In this document: one piece after another, positions 1-8,479 of the stretch
Position numbering within the stretch: the stretch's first letter is position 1
Layout of the letters: each line of letters starts with the position of its first letter
Assembly: GCA_027313705.1 (NCBI GenBank)
Contig: DAHVDE010000100.1
Location: forward strand, 1-42,330
DNA from: Actinomycetota bacterium
GTDB taxonomy: Bacteria; Actinomycetota; Actinomycetes; Streptosporangiales; Streptosporangiaceae
Direction: 5' to 3'
DNA: 42,330 nt
Notes under the pieces: model-generated
What the model was told of the DNA's origin: nothing
Seen by the model: the letters and a program-made list of their open reading frames with translations, nothing else
Database searches by the model: none
Program-made: the position numbers and the translations under genes

Positions 1-408
1 TGGTCGCCGAACGGAAAGGACCTGGCGGTAACGAGCATCGCTTACAGCGTGAGCAGAATCGCGATCATGAACATCGCCGGAGCTTCCTATACCTGGTTCA
101 CCCCGGTCACCGGACCCGGCCAGTATCAGCCGGCCTGGTCGCCCGACGGTCGCCAGCTCGTGTACGGCCAGAGCGGGCAGAACGCGCTGTTCATCAGCAA
201 CCTGAACGGCTCGGGAACACGGCGGCTTACGACCTGTTCGAGGCCATGCCAGCAAGACAGCGAGCCGGGCTGGTCGCCCGACGGGTCGCTCATCGCCTTC
301 GTGCGAAGTGTCCGCGGCGTGCGGCAGATCGCGGTCGTCCCCGCCGATGGCGGTCCTGTTCGCTACGTCACGGCCGGCCCGCGCCGCCATGACGAGCCTG
401 CCTGGTGA
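1..408 (+). CDS. TolB-like beta-propeller (PD40 repeat) protein, 3' part only
   Basis: The reading frame is open from the first base of the window, so the gene begins outside it. About 135 residues are visible. They contain repeated PD40 signatures of the type W-S-P-D-G: one at the window edge (WSPNG), then PAWSPDGRQL and PGWSPDGSLIAFV. These are blades of a WD40-like TolB/DPP-IV propeller, a fold used in periplasmic or exported scaffold proteins and in peptidases. The protein stops abruptly at DEPAW, exactly where the next PAWSPDG repeat would continue. It may therefore be truncated, or simply end in mid-repeat, as circularly closed propellers can. No catalytic residues are visible. Function cannot be stated beyond the fold. 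Confidence 0.7.
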   Translation, partial: WSPNGKDLAVTSIAYSVSRIAIMNIAGASYTWFTPVTGPGQYQPAWSPDGRQLVYGQSGQNALFISNLNGSGTRRLTTCSRPCQQDSEPGWSPDGSLIAFVRSVRGVRQIAVVPADGGPVRYVTAGPRRHDEPAW

Positions 409-533
409 GCTCGCGGTCCTGCCACGCCAGGCCAGCCCGCGAGGCGAGCGAGACCGATCTGACCGAGGTCAACGACACCTGCCCGCGCTGCTTGGCAAAC
501 TCGCTGCCGCTGACGAGGACCGGCTGTGCAGCG

Positions 534-1292
534 CTACCCGGACGAAGCCAGCGAGCTTTGCCTGGATGGTGGCGGGCAATGGCTGCCGGTCCAGGGACAG
601 ATCGCCGGGTCGTAGGGCCTGGCGGCAATCTTGCGCAGGAACCACTCGTTGTCGAAGAAGTCCGGTTTGATCCAGCGAGCCACTACCAGCAGCGATACCC
701 GGCCGGCACCGGCCTTCTTGAGCGCCAGGGCAGCGGACTGCGCATGGCCACCTGTCGTCCAGGTGTCGTCAAGTAACAGCACATGGCCGCCGGCGGGCAA
801 GACCGCCTCCGCCTCGAAGTGGTCCGCGCAGATCGCGCGGGGCCGGCGCACTTTCTGCGCGGCCGTCAGAACTACCTCACCGCCAGGGGCAACCCGTTTC
901 ACGATTTCGTGTAATGCATGCTCGCCTTGCTTGCGTGGCAGCGAGGGCACCGCGGCCCAGTGCGAGACGGCGGAACCAGCGAGTTCGCCAGGGCAGTCGG
1001 CGTGCAGCGACAAAGCGAGCCTGACCAGTTGCCCGACGGCAGCCCGGTGCCCGGTATCGGGTTCGGCCGCCTTGTATCCGTGCAGCAGCTCGCCCGAGGG
1101 CTGGCCGGCCACCGCGTAGGTGAGCATCGCCACGGCATCGGCCAGGTCGGTCCTGGCGCTGGAACGCTGGCAGGCCAGGCAGTACTCATACCGGTCGGCG
1201 GGGATCGCGCACCGCGCGCAGGTGTAACGTCCGCCGCGGATGGCGTTGCGCAGGTACCCGCTGGCCTGCCTGACAGCGTCCTCGTCGGTCAC
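534..1292 (-). CDS. ComF-family phosphoribosyltransferase-like protein
   Basis: The product has 252 residues. Near the N-terminus is a zinc-ribbon-like cysteine set (C25, C28, C38, C41), as in ComF proteins. At about residues 171-186 is a phosphoribosyl-pyrophosphate loop (VLLLDDTWTTGGHAQS: hydrophobic stretch, DD, then T-TGG). ComF relatives take part in competence and DNA uptake or processing in some bacteria, though their reaction is not established. The gene is last in the herA-sbcD-sbcC-nurA direction. It starts at a GTG inside a triple 11-bp repeat just after the nurA stop, with no clear Shine-Dalgarno sequence, so translational coupling to nurA is likely. The family call is firm; the role in DNA repair is inferred from context. 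Confidence 0.8.
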   Translation of the reverse strand: MTDEDAVRQASGYLRNAIRGGRYTCARCAIPADRYEYCLACQRSSARTDLADAVAMLTYAVAGQPSGELLHGYKAAEPDTGHRAAVGQLVRLALSLHADCPGELAGSAVSHWAAVPSLPRKQGEHALHEIVKRVAPGGEVVLTAAQKVRRPRAICADHFEAEAVLPAGGHVLLLDDTWTTGGHAQSAALALKKAGAGRVSLLVVARWIKPDFFDNEWFLRKIAARPYDPAICPWTGSHCPPPSRQSSLASSG

Positions 1293-1314
1293 TCGTCGGT
1301 CACTCGTCGGTCAC
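1282..1314 (-). repeat. Three tandem 11-bp repeats at the nurA/comF junction
   Basis: On the minus strand the unit GTGACCGACGA occurs three times head to tail (1314-1304, 1303-1293, 1292-1282). The TGA inside the first copy is the nurA stop. Copies one and two each read GTG ACC GAC GAG TGA, a four-codon mini-ORF whose TGA overlaps the GTG of the next copy. The third GTG (1292) is the only one that opens into the ComF reading frame. Slippage by one 11-bp unit would change the number of mini-ORFs between nurA and comF but leave both proteins intact. Confidence 0.9.
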
Positions 1315-2507
1315 CTTAGCGCGACTATCCGCCTGGCGGCGCGGCCGGGGGCCGCCAGAAGAAGGCCAGGCCGCCCTTGGCCATCGGAACTCTTCAGCGT
1401 GATGGAAGTCGAGTTCACCGCGGTGACCTTGCCGCGCTGGACGTCCGCTGTCTGATAGCCGCCGCCTCGCCCGGCCACGACTGCCTGACCATTTAGCCGG
1501 GGCAGTCTGAGAATTCGCCACGATAAGGCCCCGATAGCTGCCGCTCGTAGCGCGCGGTAAAGCAGCCGCTCATCTCCGAGCCGGTGTTTGAGCTGCCGCT
1601 CAAGCCCGCCGATAGGCACCAGGTTCTGCGGTGCCCTCGGATCCTTATGCGGCGCGCTCGCGAACGAGGGCAGCATGAGCGCGGTCAGGTCGGCCAGCCT
1701 GGTGACGTCCTTGCGGTCGAGGTCGGCCGAGCACTCAAGCCGTACCACGCCTGACCAAGGCACCCCGTCTGTGCCAGGCAGTTGCAGGTACCACGAGTTG
1801 CGCTCCCAGGACGTGCCCATCGTGAACGCCGGCGTCCGCTGGCCCGGGCGCAGCGCCCCTGCCACGGCAGCCTGCTCCGCCGGCAGGTACGAGGTGTGGT
1901 GCGTCTTGATATAGCCGACCGTGCGTTCCAGGTGCGTGCGCCCGCGCAGCGGGCCGTCGACGACAAGCAGGTCATCGCCGACCTGGTGCTCGCCACGGAA
2001 GGCAACGGCCAGCTGAACTTCGGCAAAGGCCAGGCGCTGCTGCATCGCCAGCGAAAGCTTGTCCAGGCCTGCGCCCTCTGCTGGCCGCGCCACGTAACGC
2101 CCGCCGCGGGTAACCAGGTCTCCGGCGTCGCCCGCAGCGGTAAACAGTGCGCGCTCGACCGCCACCTCGGCTACCCGGGCCGCGCCGTCGCAGACGACGA
2201 GCCCGGCGGCGAGCGAGGCTGCGATTCCGGCGACCGGCTGCTGGCCCGTGCCGTGCACCCAGATCCTCGCGTCGATCCGGCGCACGCCGTCGAGGAACAA
2301 AATGGTCGAGGGAACGACGGTCGCCGGATCAGGGTCGAGCGGCTGCCACTGCGCCGATGGCATCTCCAAGTCCAGGTTCAGCTCCGCGGTCGACTGGCCA
2401 AGGCCGGCTCCCTGCTCGTCTTGCTCGTCGGCGAACGCCTGGCCGTATCCGGGGTCCCACGGGTCCACCGTGAAGGTAAGGGCAGGCGCGGGAGCGCTGA
2501 CCGTCAT
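1311..2507 (-). CDS. nurA: NurA-like nuclease (DNA end resection)
   Basis: The product has 398 residues. An N-terminal acidic motif (FLDGVRRIDAR, about residues 71-81, with D73 and D79) matches the D-G/S motif that starts the RNase H-like NurA nuclease domain. The C-terminal third has the pattern PQNLVPIGGLERQLKHRLGD, resembling the closing motif of the family. In archaea NurA is the 5'-3' nuclease partner of the HerA translocase, acting after Mre11-Rad50. Here the ATG overlaps the sbcC stop by four bases (ATGA), so the two are translationally coupled. Gene order and the herA-like gene upstream support the call more than the weakly conserved sequence does. An uncharacterised actinobacterial protein with a related fold is the alternative. 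Confidence 0.65.
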   Translation of the reverse strand: MTVSAPAPALTFTVDPWDPGYGQAFADEQDEQGAGLGQSTAELNLDLEMPSAQWQPLDPDPATVVPSTILFLDGVRRIDARIWVHGTGQQPVAGIAASLAAGLVVCDGAARVAEVAVERALFTAAGDAGDLVTRGGRYVARPAEGAGLDKLSLAMQQRLAFAEVQLAVAFRGEHQVGDDLLVVDGPLRGRTHLERTVGYIKTHHTSYLPAEQAAVAGALRPGQRTPAFTMGTSWERNSWYLQLPGTDGVPWSGVVRLECSADLDRKDVTRLADLTALMLPSFASAPHKDPRAPQNLVPIGGLERQLKHRLGDERLLYRALRAAAIGALSWRILRLPRLNGQAVVAGRGGGYQTADVQRGKVTAVNSTSITLKSSDGQGRPGLLLAAPGRAARRIVALR

Positions 2508-4945
2508 GTGACGCCTTCCCTGCGCAACGTCGACGTAGTTCCCGCCCTCGACACGACGTACCTGACTGGCGCGCGCGCGGCTAGTGCAGGCACGTGGGTG
2601 ATGATCCCGATCATCCGGTCAGACTCGCTTGACAGCCGCTCGAGAGTCGACCCGACGACCTCGAGCGTATTGTCGTCGAGCGTGCCGAAGCCCTCGTCGA
2701 GGAACATGGAGTTGAGATCCCTCATCCCGGCTGACAGCCCGATCACCTGCCGCGACAGCGCGAGTGCGAGGGCCAGTGAGGCCTGGAAGGTCTCGCCTCC
2801 CGACAGCGTGTGCACCGGGCGCCTGGCCCCGGCGTCCTGGAAATCGATCACGACCAGGTCGTTACGGTCGTCCCTGTCTAGCTGGTACTGCCCGCCTGAA
2901 AGCTCCATCAGGGTCTGCGAAGCCTCCGCGACCAGCGAGTCGAGTGCCTCGCCGCACAACCACCGCTCGAAGGACGTCGCCCTGAGCAGCCTGCCGAGCA
3001 TGGCGGCGACTTGTTCTTCCTCGCCGTGCTTGCGCGCCACCGCCTCAAGCTCGGCGGCGCGCTCGCGGTTCTCCATGATGGCGGCAAGCTGGTGCGCCGC
3101 CCGCTCCTTGTGCGTGGCGACCTCGGCCTCGACCCTGGCCATGTCGGTCACGGCGATCCCGTGCGAGGCAAGCAGTTCTCTCAGCTCGCGCTCCGCCGAT
3201 CCGACCAGGGCTCGTGCGGCCTGCGCCGCCGAGCCGGCGCTGGCCAGCCGGCCGCTCCTCGCCTCGTGCTCGCCCTTCGCCCACTCGGTCAGTGCCCGCC
3301 ACGCGGCCGCCAGGTCGCTCCCTTCGATGCCGGGGGCACTGAGCTGGATCACGCCATCGCGCACCCGCCTGATGGCGGCCCAGGCGTTTTTCTCCTCGGC
3401 CTCCAGCTCAGCTCGCTTCCGCTCGGCGGCGGCGACGCCCGAACGCGCCGCGCGGGCGGTGGTCCCTGCCCTTGCCAGCCGCTCGTCGGCCATGTCGATC
3501 GCCGCCAGCAGTTCCCTGACCTCGGGTTCTGGCGCAGCACCGGCGAGCAGGTCAGCCAGCCGGCCTAGCTGCAGATCTACTGACTGAACTTCAGCGGCTG
3601 CTGCGGCGGCGGCCTTCACGGCCCGATCGCGGTCAGGGCGAGCCTGCCTGGCTGCCTTCACCGCCTGCTCGACCGCAGCTTTCGCCTCGGCCAGGTCCGC
3701 CGGGACCTGGTGATGAGGCAGTTCGGTCACTGGCCGCAGGCACACCGGGCAGGCTTCACCAACTTGCAAGTCCTGCGCGACCGCTACGGCGGCGTGCTGC
3801 CGCTCGGCGCCGGCATAGGCGCCGCGAACCCGCTCAAGGTTGTTCTCGGCCTCGGCCAGGCCTTTCTCCGCCGCGGTAACTTCCGTCTGCGCAATGGTCA
3901 GGGCGACTTCCTTCTTCTTCCGCACCGAAGCTAGCTCACGCCGCTGGTCCCAGGCCTCACGCAGTCGCTCAAGGCCGGATTTGCCTGGCAGAGCATCGCG
4001 GGCCTGCCCTGCCTCAAGCTCGGACTGGTCGCGACTGTCCCGCTGCGCCCGTGCGGTGGCGAGTGCCTGGTCGGCTGCGGCGATCCGGCTGGCCAGCCCG
4101 AAGACGTCGGCAGGCGGACTTACTCGCGCAAGCTGGCTGGCCTCCGTCTTGATCGCCTGGACCGCGGCTTCCTTGTCGGCGGCACGGGCGGAAAGCTCAG
4201 AAAGCGACGCGAGCCGCTCGGTTACCTCGCCGGTCAGCTCGCCGAGCGCCTCGAGCCTGGCCGCCGCCGCATCCTGCGCCTCGTGCGTCGCACCGGGCAG
4301 GCGGGCCGCGCTTTCCCTGGCCCGCTGGGACAGCTCACCGGCCAGTTTTGCGCGCTCGCGTGCCTTCTGGCCGACCGTGTTATAAACACCGAAAGCCAGC
4401 AATTCGACCAGCAAGTCCTGCCGGTCGGCCGCCTTGGCGTGCAGGAACTCGGAGAACCTGCCCTGGGGAAGCAGCACGGACTGGGTGAAGTGCTCGTAGG
4501 TAAGCCCGAGGATGCCTTGTATGGCGGCCTTGACCTGATCTGGCCCTTCAGCTAGCTGGCCGACGCTGGCCGCGAGCAGTTCAGTCAGCGGCGCGTCCGC
4601 GGCAACGTCCGGCGAAAGCAGCTCAAGCCGCGCCTCCTTGGTGTGCACCTGCCCGCGCGCGTTGCGCGCCAGGGCGCGCACAGCGGCATATCGCTTGCCC
4701 GCCGCATCGAACACCAGCGCAACCCGGCAGGCGTTCGCCGCAGGAGCGAGCGCCTGGGCGATCACGTTCTCCTTGCCCCAGCGTGGCACCGTACCGTAAA
4801 GCGCGAAGCACAGCCCGTCGATTACCGTGCTCTTCCCCGAACCGGTCGGCCCGACAAGCGCGAAGAAGTCAACCCCGGTGAAATCGGCTTCCGCAGGCTC
4901 GCGGTAAGAGCCGAACCCGTCGAGCAGCAACCGCAGCGGCCGCAT
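2504..4945 (-). CDS. sbcC: SbcC/Rad50-type SMC-like exonuclease ATPase subunit
   Basis: The product has 813 residues from the ATG. The Walker A motif GPTGSGKST lies at about residues 32-40, after the typical opening R-P-L-R-L-x-L-D-G-F-G-S-Y. Long Ala/Glu/Arg-rich coiled coils flank a CPVC zinc hook (C399, C402) almost exactly at the centre. The C-terminal lobe carries the LSGGE signature, Walker B and D-loop (MFLDEGFGTLD). Together with SbcD/Mre11 it forms the ATP-driven complex that opens and processes double-strand breaks and hairpins. It is shorter than the roughly 1,050 residues of E. coli SbcC because the coiled coils are short. A GTG at 4948 is an alternative start; either start overlaps the sbcD stop. 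The start of nurA overlaps its stop. Confidence 0.95.
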   Translation of the reverse strand: MRPLRLLLDGFGSYREPAEADFTGVDFFALVGPTGSGKSTVIDGLCFALYGTVPRWGKENVIAQALAPAANACRVALVFDAAGKRYAAVRALARNARGQVHTKEARLELLSPDVAADAPLTELLAASVGQLAEGPDQVKAAIQGILGLTYEHFTQSVLLPQGRFSEFLHAKAADRQDLLVELLAFGVYNTVGQKARERAKLAGELSQRARESAARLPGATHEAQDAAAARLEALGELTGEVTERLASLSELSARAADKEAAVQAIKTEASQLARVSPPADVFGLASRIAAADQALATARAQRDSRDQSELEAGQARDALPGKSGLERLREAWDQRRELASVRKKKEVALTIAQTEVTAAEKGLAEAENNLERVRGAYAGAERQHAAVAVAQDLQVGEACPVCLRPVTELPHHQVPADLAEAKAAVEQAVKAARQARPDRDRAVKAAAAAAAEVQSVDLQLGRLADLLAGAAPEPEVRELLAAIDMADERLARAGTTARAARSGVAAAERKRAELEAEEKNAWAAIRRVRDGVIQLSAPGIEGSDLAAAWRALTEWAKGEHEARSGRLASAGSAAQAARALVGSAERELRELLASHGIAVTDMARVEAEVATHKERAAHQLAAIMENRERAAELEAVARKHGEEEQVAAMLGRLLRATSFERWLCGEALDSLVAEASQTLMELSGGQYQLDRDDRNDLVVIDFQDAGARRPVHTLSGGETFQASLALALALSRQVIGLSAGMRDLNSMFLDEGFGTLDDNTLEVVGSTLERLSSESDRMIGIITHVPALAARAPVRYVVSRAGTTSTLRREGVT

Positions 4946-6132
4946 CACGCACCACCTTCCGCACCGGAGGTGACCTCGTCGAGCAACTCGGAGAACATGG
5001 CTGTCACCCTGGGATCGTCAACCCCTTCCTGGCTCAGGAAGTCACCGAACAACTGCGCGGGGCTGCGGCCAGACCGGCTTCGCCCGTCACCAGCCGAACG
5101 GGCGCCAGGCCTGATCCTGTGCGCGTCGTCGAGCAGCACCTCGAGCGTGTTCGGCAGCTTTTCCCTTACCTCGTCGCCGAGCCCGGCACGCGCGGACTCG
5201 GCGAGCACCACCCGAAGATAGGCATCCCCGGCCAGCTCGCCTTCCTCGACCACCTGGTCAAGCGTCCCGCGCAAGGTTTTCAGCCTGCGGGCGCCGGTTA
5301 CCGGCACTGACCGCGGGTCGGCCCTGATTCCCGGTGCGGCCGCGACGATCAAGACGGAGGGCTCGTTGTTTTCCTCGCCGAAGTCGACGGGGAGCGGAGC
5401 ACCAGAGTAGAAGATCGGGCAAGGCCCGGCGATCTCCTGCTGGCGGTGCAGGTGCCCGAGTGCCACGTAGTGCGCGCTCGCCGGGAAGATGCTGGCCGGC
5501 AGTTCGTAGTCCAGGCTGGTCTGCACCTCGCGCTCGCCGCCACCGCGCCGGCCTCCGAGCAGCGTCGCGTGAGCCATCACGATATTGACCGCATCGTCCG
5601 CTCCGGTCGCGAAGCCCGCCGTGAGCAGCCTGACGATCTGACCGAACTGCCTGGCGTAGTCCATCGAGTGCTCGGAGAACTCGTGCATCACGATCTCGGC
5701 CGCCCGTACCGCGAACCGGTGCGACACGAAGGGCAGTGCCGCGACCCGCGCCTCCTCCCCCGCTCTCGTGCGGATCGCGACTACCCCGCCCGCGTCTGGC
5801 CGCTTGGGCAGGCCGAGTACGTGCATCCCGAGCTGGCCGAGTACCGGCCGGTAAACCGCGTCGACCAGGCCGGCGTTGTCATGGTTGCCTGCGATGACCG
5901 CGACCTGCCTGCCATCTTCCGCCAGCGCGAGCAGCGTCCGCATCACCAGCCCCTGCGACTGAGACGTCGGCGCCGACGTCTCGAACAGGTCTCCGGCCAC
6001 GAGCACGAGATCCACGTCCTCATCCCTCGCCGTCGCCACGATGCTGCCGAGCACCGCCGCATGCTCGTCGTAACGGTCCCGGCCTTTGAGCACCTTGCCG
6101 ACGTGCCAGTCGCTCGTGTGCAGGATCTTCAT
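4945..6132 (-). CDS. sbcD: SbcD/Mre11-type exonuclease subunit
   Basis: The product has 395 residues. The metallophosphoesterase motifs appear in order: MKILHTSDWHVGK at the N-terminus, VLVAGDLFET, VIAGNHDN and the later GHLHRQQ. These bind the two Mn ions that cleave DNA in the Mre11/SbcD family. The start at 6132 is chosen because the family begins with M-K-I-L-H-T-S-D-W-H and because GAGGAG lies nine bases upstream. The frame stays open for 32 more codons upstream, but these look non-coding. The 3' end overlaps the sbcC start. It acts with SbcC in double-strand-break end processing. Confidence 0.95.
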   Translation of the reverse strand: MKILHTSDWHVGKVLKGRDRYDEHAAVLGSIVATARDEDVDLVLVAGDLFETSAPTSQSQGLVMRTLLALAEDGRQVAVIAGNHDNAGLVDAVYRPVLGQLGMHVLGLPKRPDAGGVVAIRTRAGEEARVAALPFVSHRFAVRAAEIVMHEFSEHSMDYARQFGQIVRLLTAGFATGADDAVNIVMAHATLLGGRRGGGEREVQTSLDYELPASIFPASAHYVALGHLHRQQEIAGPCPIFYSGAPLPVDFGEENNEPSVLIVAAAPGIRADPRSVPVTGARRLKTLRGTLDQVVEEGELAGDAYLRVVLAESARAGLGDEVREKLPNTLEVLLDDAHRIRPGARSAGDGRSRSGRSPAQLFGDFLSQEGVDDPRVTAMFSELLDEVTSGAEGGA

Positions 6133-6637
6133 GCGCTGGGGCTCCTCGCTCAGGTTGCCCCCATTCTTCCGCTCCCCTCTGACAGCCGCGGGCGGACCGC
6201 GCAACGCCTGCGCTCGCAACCTGGCCACCAGGGCGCGAGCAGGGCGCCGGTCAGCCTTCCAGCACCGCGTAAAGGACGAGGACGGCGATCAACGCTATGA
6301 ATGCCACGTTCACGGCCTTCCCGCCGCAGCGAAGTCTCTGGTCAGCACGGACAGGGCATGCCGGTTGGCGGTAGCGAGCGCAGCCGGGTCGACGGCCCTG
6401 GGCTAGCAGATTGCGGCCGAAATTCCCTGGATTGGTGGCGCCAATGAACACCAGCATCGCGCGTGTCCTTGGCCAGAACCTGATCCGGCGGCTGGTGAAT
6501 TTTCTTATGTATTCATCGACTTTATCGCCGGGATGAGGAACCTGCGCTCCTGGGATCCGTTCCGCCGCTCCTGGGATTACCACTGCCGATCTTCATATTT
6601 ACGACACCAGGGAACCGGTACCCGCTGAGCGGTGCCG
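6133..6637. other. 505-bp gap between herA and sbcD
   Basis: The region holds no gene that can be supported firmly. On the minus strand a frame is open from 6583 to 6251, but its composition looks random except for the last 20 codons, which are described separately as a possible small hydrophobic peptide. The gap is large compared with the 4-bp overlaps of sbcD-sbcC-nurA. sbcD may therefore have its own promoter here; no convincing -35/-10 pair was identified. Confidence 0.5.
6251..6313 (-). CDS. Possible 20-residue hydrophobic peptide
   Basis: A GTG at 6313 opens a 20-codon frame ending in TGA whose product is one continuous hydrophobic helix with an acidic end (VNVAFIALIAVLVLYAVLEG). A purine-rich GGGAAGG lies only two bases upstream of the GTG, which is very close for a ribosome binding site. 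The composition fits a single-pass membrane microprotein. No family is recognised and the match could be chance. It lies between herA and sbcD in the same orientation. Confidence 0.2.
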   Translation of the reverse strand: MNVAFIALIAVLVLYAVLEG

Positions 6638-8443
6638 CTAGAAGGGCGGCGGGTCGTCGGCGGCGCCAGGGATGGTGGCGAAGGGATCGGCCGGACGGGA
6701 CGGCCCCTCGTCATGCCCGGCCCATTCCCCTTTCTCGCTCGGCCGGGTCGCCCAGGCTGGAAACGGAAAGTCGATAGCCAGCGGCACGGGGATGTCTGGC
6801 TGGGCGATGAACATGGTGCCAGGTTTGGCCAGGGTCGCGCGCTGCCGCTGAGCGGGCGGCAGGTAGCCGTACTCGGGGCGCTGCGCCTCCGCGGCATCGA
6901 GCCTGCCTGCCACCCTGATCGCGCAGTTCGCCAGGATGCGGCGCTCTACCTCGCTTGCGGTCTGCTGAGCGCCGATCAGGATGACGCCGAGCGAGCGGCC
7001 GCGCTCAGCCAGGTCGAGCAGGATCTGCTTGATCGGGCTGTCGCCTTCGCGTGGCGCGTACTTGTTGAGCTCGTCCAGCATGACGAACATCAGCGGCCGG
7101 GCAGTGCCCTGCCTTTCCTTGCGGGCGAACTCGGTGCGCAGCGTGACGCCGACCACGAAACGCTGAGCGCGGTCAGGCAGGTTGTGCAGGTCAACGACGG
7201 TCATCTGGGCTCGCGAAGTCGAGATCGAGCGCTCGCCCTTATGGGCCAGGTCGCCGCGAACTACCGCGCCAAGCGGGGCGACCGCCGAGCGGAGCCTTCT
7301 GAGCAGGGCATTCACGCTGCCTGTGCCCGTGCTCCCGGCCACCCAGGTACCGCGGGTGCTCTCATCGCCGAGCTCGGCTTCGAGCAGCCGCACCAGGTCA
7401 TCGAAGGTGCGAAGGATCTTGTCGCTGGCGGGGTCCACCCCCGCGATCTTGATCGCGCCCTCGCCGCCCACCGGACGCACGTCGCGCCGCAGCCTGGCCG
7501 CTACCTGGGCAATCAGCATCGTGTACTGGGCGCGCTCGTCCTCGGTGTCGACGAACGCGAACGGCAGCAGTTCCTGCTCGCAGAATTCCGCCAGCGTCCA
7601 GTAGAACGGGCTCACCGCCCGGTCCCTCGCGTGCACGTCGGGGGTGCCAGACGGATCGCCGCGGCGAGGCGGCGCGAAGACGCGGACATTGCCGAACGGC
7701 GCGGCCGGGAGGCCGAGCGCGGCGTACCTGGCCGCCTGAGCGGAGGTCAGCCTGCTGTTCGCATAGTCGAGGAACAGCAGGTCCTCGCCCTTGACGCTGA
7801 ACACGAGCGCCTTGGTGTTGTGCGCCTCACCTGCCAGGACACCGCAGGTCGTGATCGAATGCAACAGGAACATCGCGAACGAGGTCTTCGTTGCGATGCC
7901 CGACACTCCGGAAATAGAAACGTGCGCGCCCCTGGTGCCGTCGATGAACTCGAAGTTGACGAAGACCGGCTGCCCGTCCCTGCCGAACCCGACAGGCACT
8001 TTCGAGCTGCCCATTTCATCGAAGTAAAGGGCCGAGTCGCGGGCTTCGCCGACTGCCCTGGTCACCACCGCGCCTGGCAGCGGCGGCACGTACATCTCCG
8101 GCTCTACCCTGGTGACCGTCACCTCGGCGACCTCGCAGATCTCGGCGGGCAGCGCGCCCTGCTCGATCAGGAAGACGTCGGAAGGGAACCTGGCACCCTC
8201 GTGCGTCGCCTCCACGTTGGTGACTACCCCGGCGATCCGCACGACGCCATGCTCAGGTCCCGGCATGGCCCGCTGCGTCACCACCACGTCGTCTAGCTGC
8301 GCGTACTGGCCTGGTGCCAGGCCTACAGAGAACTGGAGCGGCGTCGCGGGCACCGTACCGACCACCAGTCCGAGGCCATTGCCCGCACCGCCGCCCTGAA
8401 CCGGCCGCACTCCAGTGGTCACAGCCTCAGCCTCCGCGGTCAT
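6638..8443 (-). CDS. herA: HerA-like hexameric DNA translocase ATPase (DUF87 type)
   Basis: The product has 601 residues. The N-terminal 170 or so form a beta-rich HAS-barrel-like region. Walker A is GVSGIATKTS (about 179-188), Walker B is LMFVMLDEL (about 451-458), and a GAQQTASE sensor-like motif follows the helix with DLAERGRSLGV. This arrangement is that of the HerA/FtsK superfamily, whose members form hexamers that pump duplex DNA and stimulate NurA. The distance between Walker A and B is large, as in HerA. The start is an ATG without a strong Shine-Dalgarno sequence. sbcD, sbcC and nurA lie downstream on the same strand, which supports a DNA-end-processing role. Confidence 0.8.
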   Translation of the reverse strand: MTAEAEAVTTGVRPVQGGGAGNGLGLVVGTVPATPLQFSVGLAPGQYAQLDDVVVTQRAMPGPEHGVVRIAGVVTNVEATHEGARFPSDVFLIEQGALPAEICEVAEVTVTRVEPEMYVPPLPGAVVTRAVGEARDSALYFDEMGSSKVPVGFGRDGQPVFVNFEFIDGTRGAHVSISGVSGIATKTSFAMFLLHSITTCGVLAGEAHNTKALVFSVKGEDLLFLDYANSRLTSAQAARYAALGLPAAPFGNVRVFAPPRRGDPSGTPDVHARDRAVSPFYWTLAEFCEQELLPFAFVDTEDERAQYTMLIAQVAARLRRDVRPVGGEGAIKIAGVDPASDKILRTFDDLVRLLEAELGDESTRGTWVAGSTGTGSVNALLRRLRSAVAPLGAVVRGDLAHKGERSISTSRAQMTVVDLHNLPDRAQRFVVGVTLRTEFARKERQGTARPLMFVMLDELNKYAPREGDSPIKQILLDLAERGRSLGVILIGAQQTASEVERRILANCAIRVAGRLDAAEAQRPEYGYLPPAQRQRATLAKPGTMFIAQPDIPVPLAIDFPFPAWATRPSEKGEWAGHDEGPSRPADPFATIPGAADDPPPF

Positions 8444-8479
8444 GCCGGAAGCTTACGCCCAGGTTCATGCCGAACCTGG

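Noticed and set aside
1782-3587. Long plus-strand open frame of about 600 codons opposite sbcC and nurA
   Set aside because: It is antisense to two genes with strong motifs, is Ser/Ala/Arg-rich without domains, and is a by-product of high GC in the third codon position.
6632-8296. Plus-strand frame of about 550 codons opposite the herA-like gene
   Set aside because: The minus strand has Walker A and B motifs and the HerA arrangement. The plus-strand frame has no recognisable motif.
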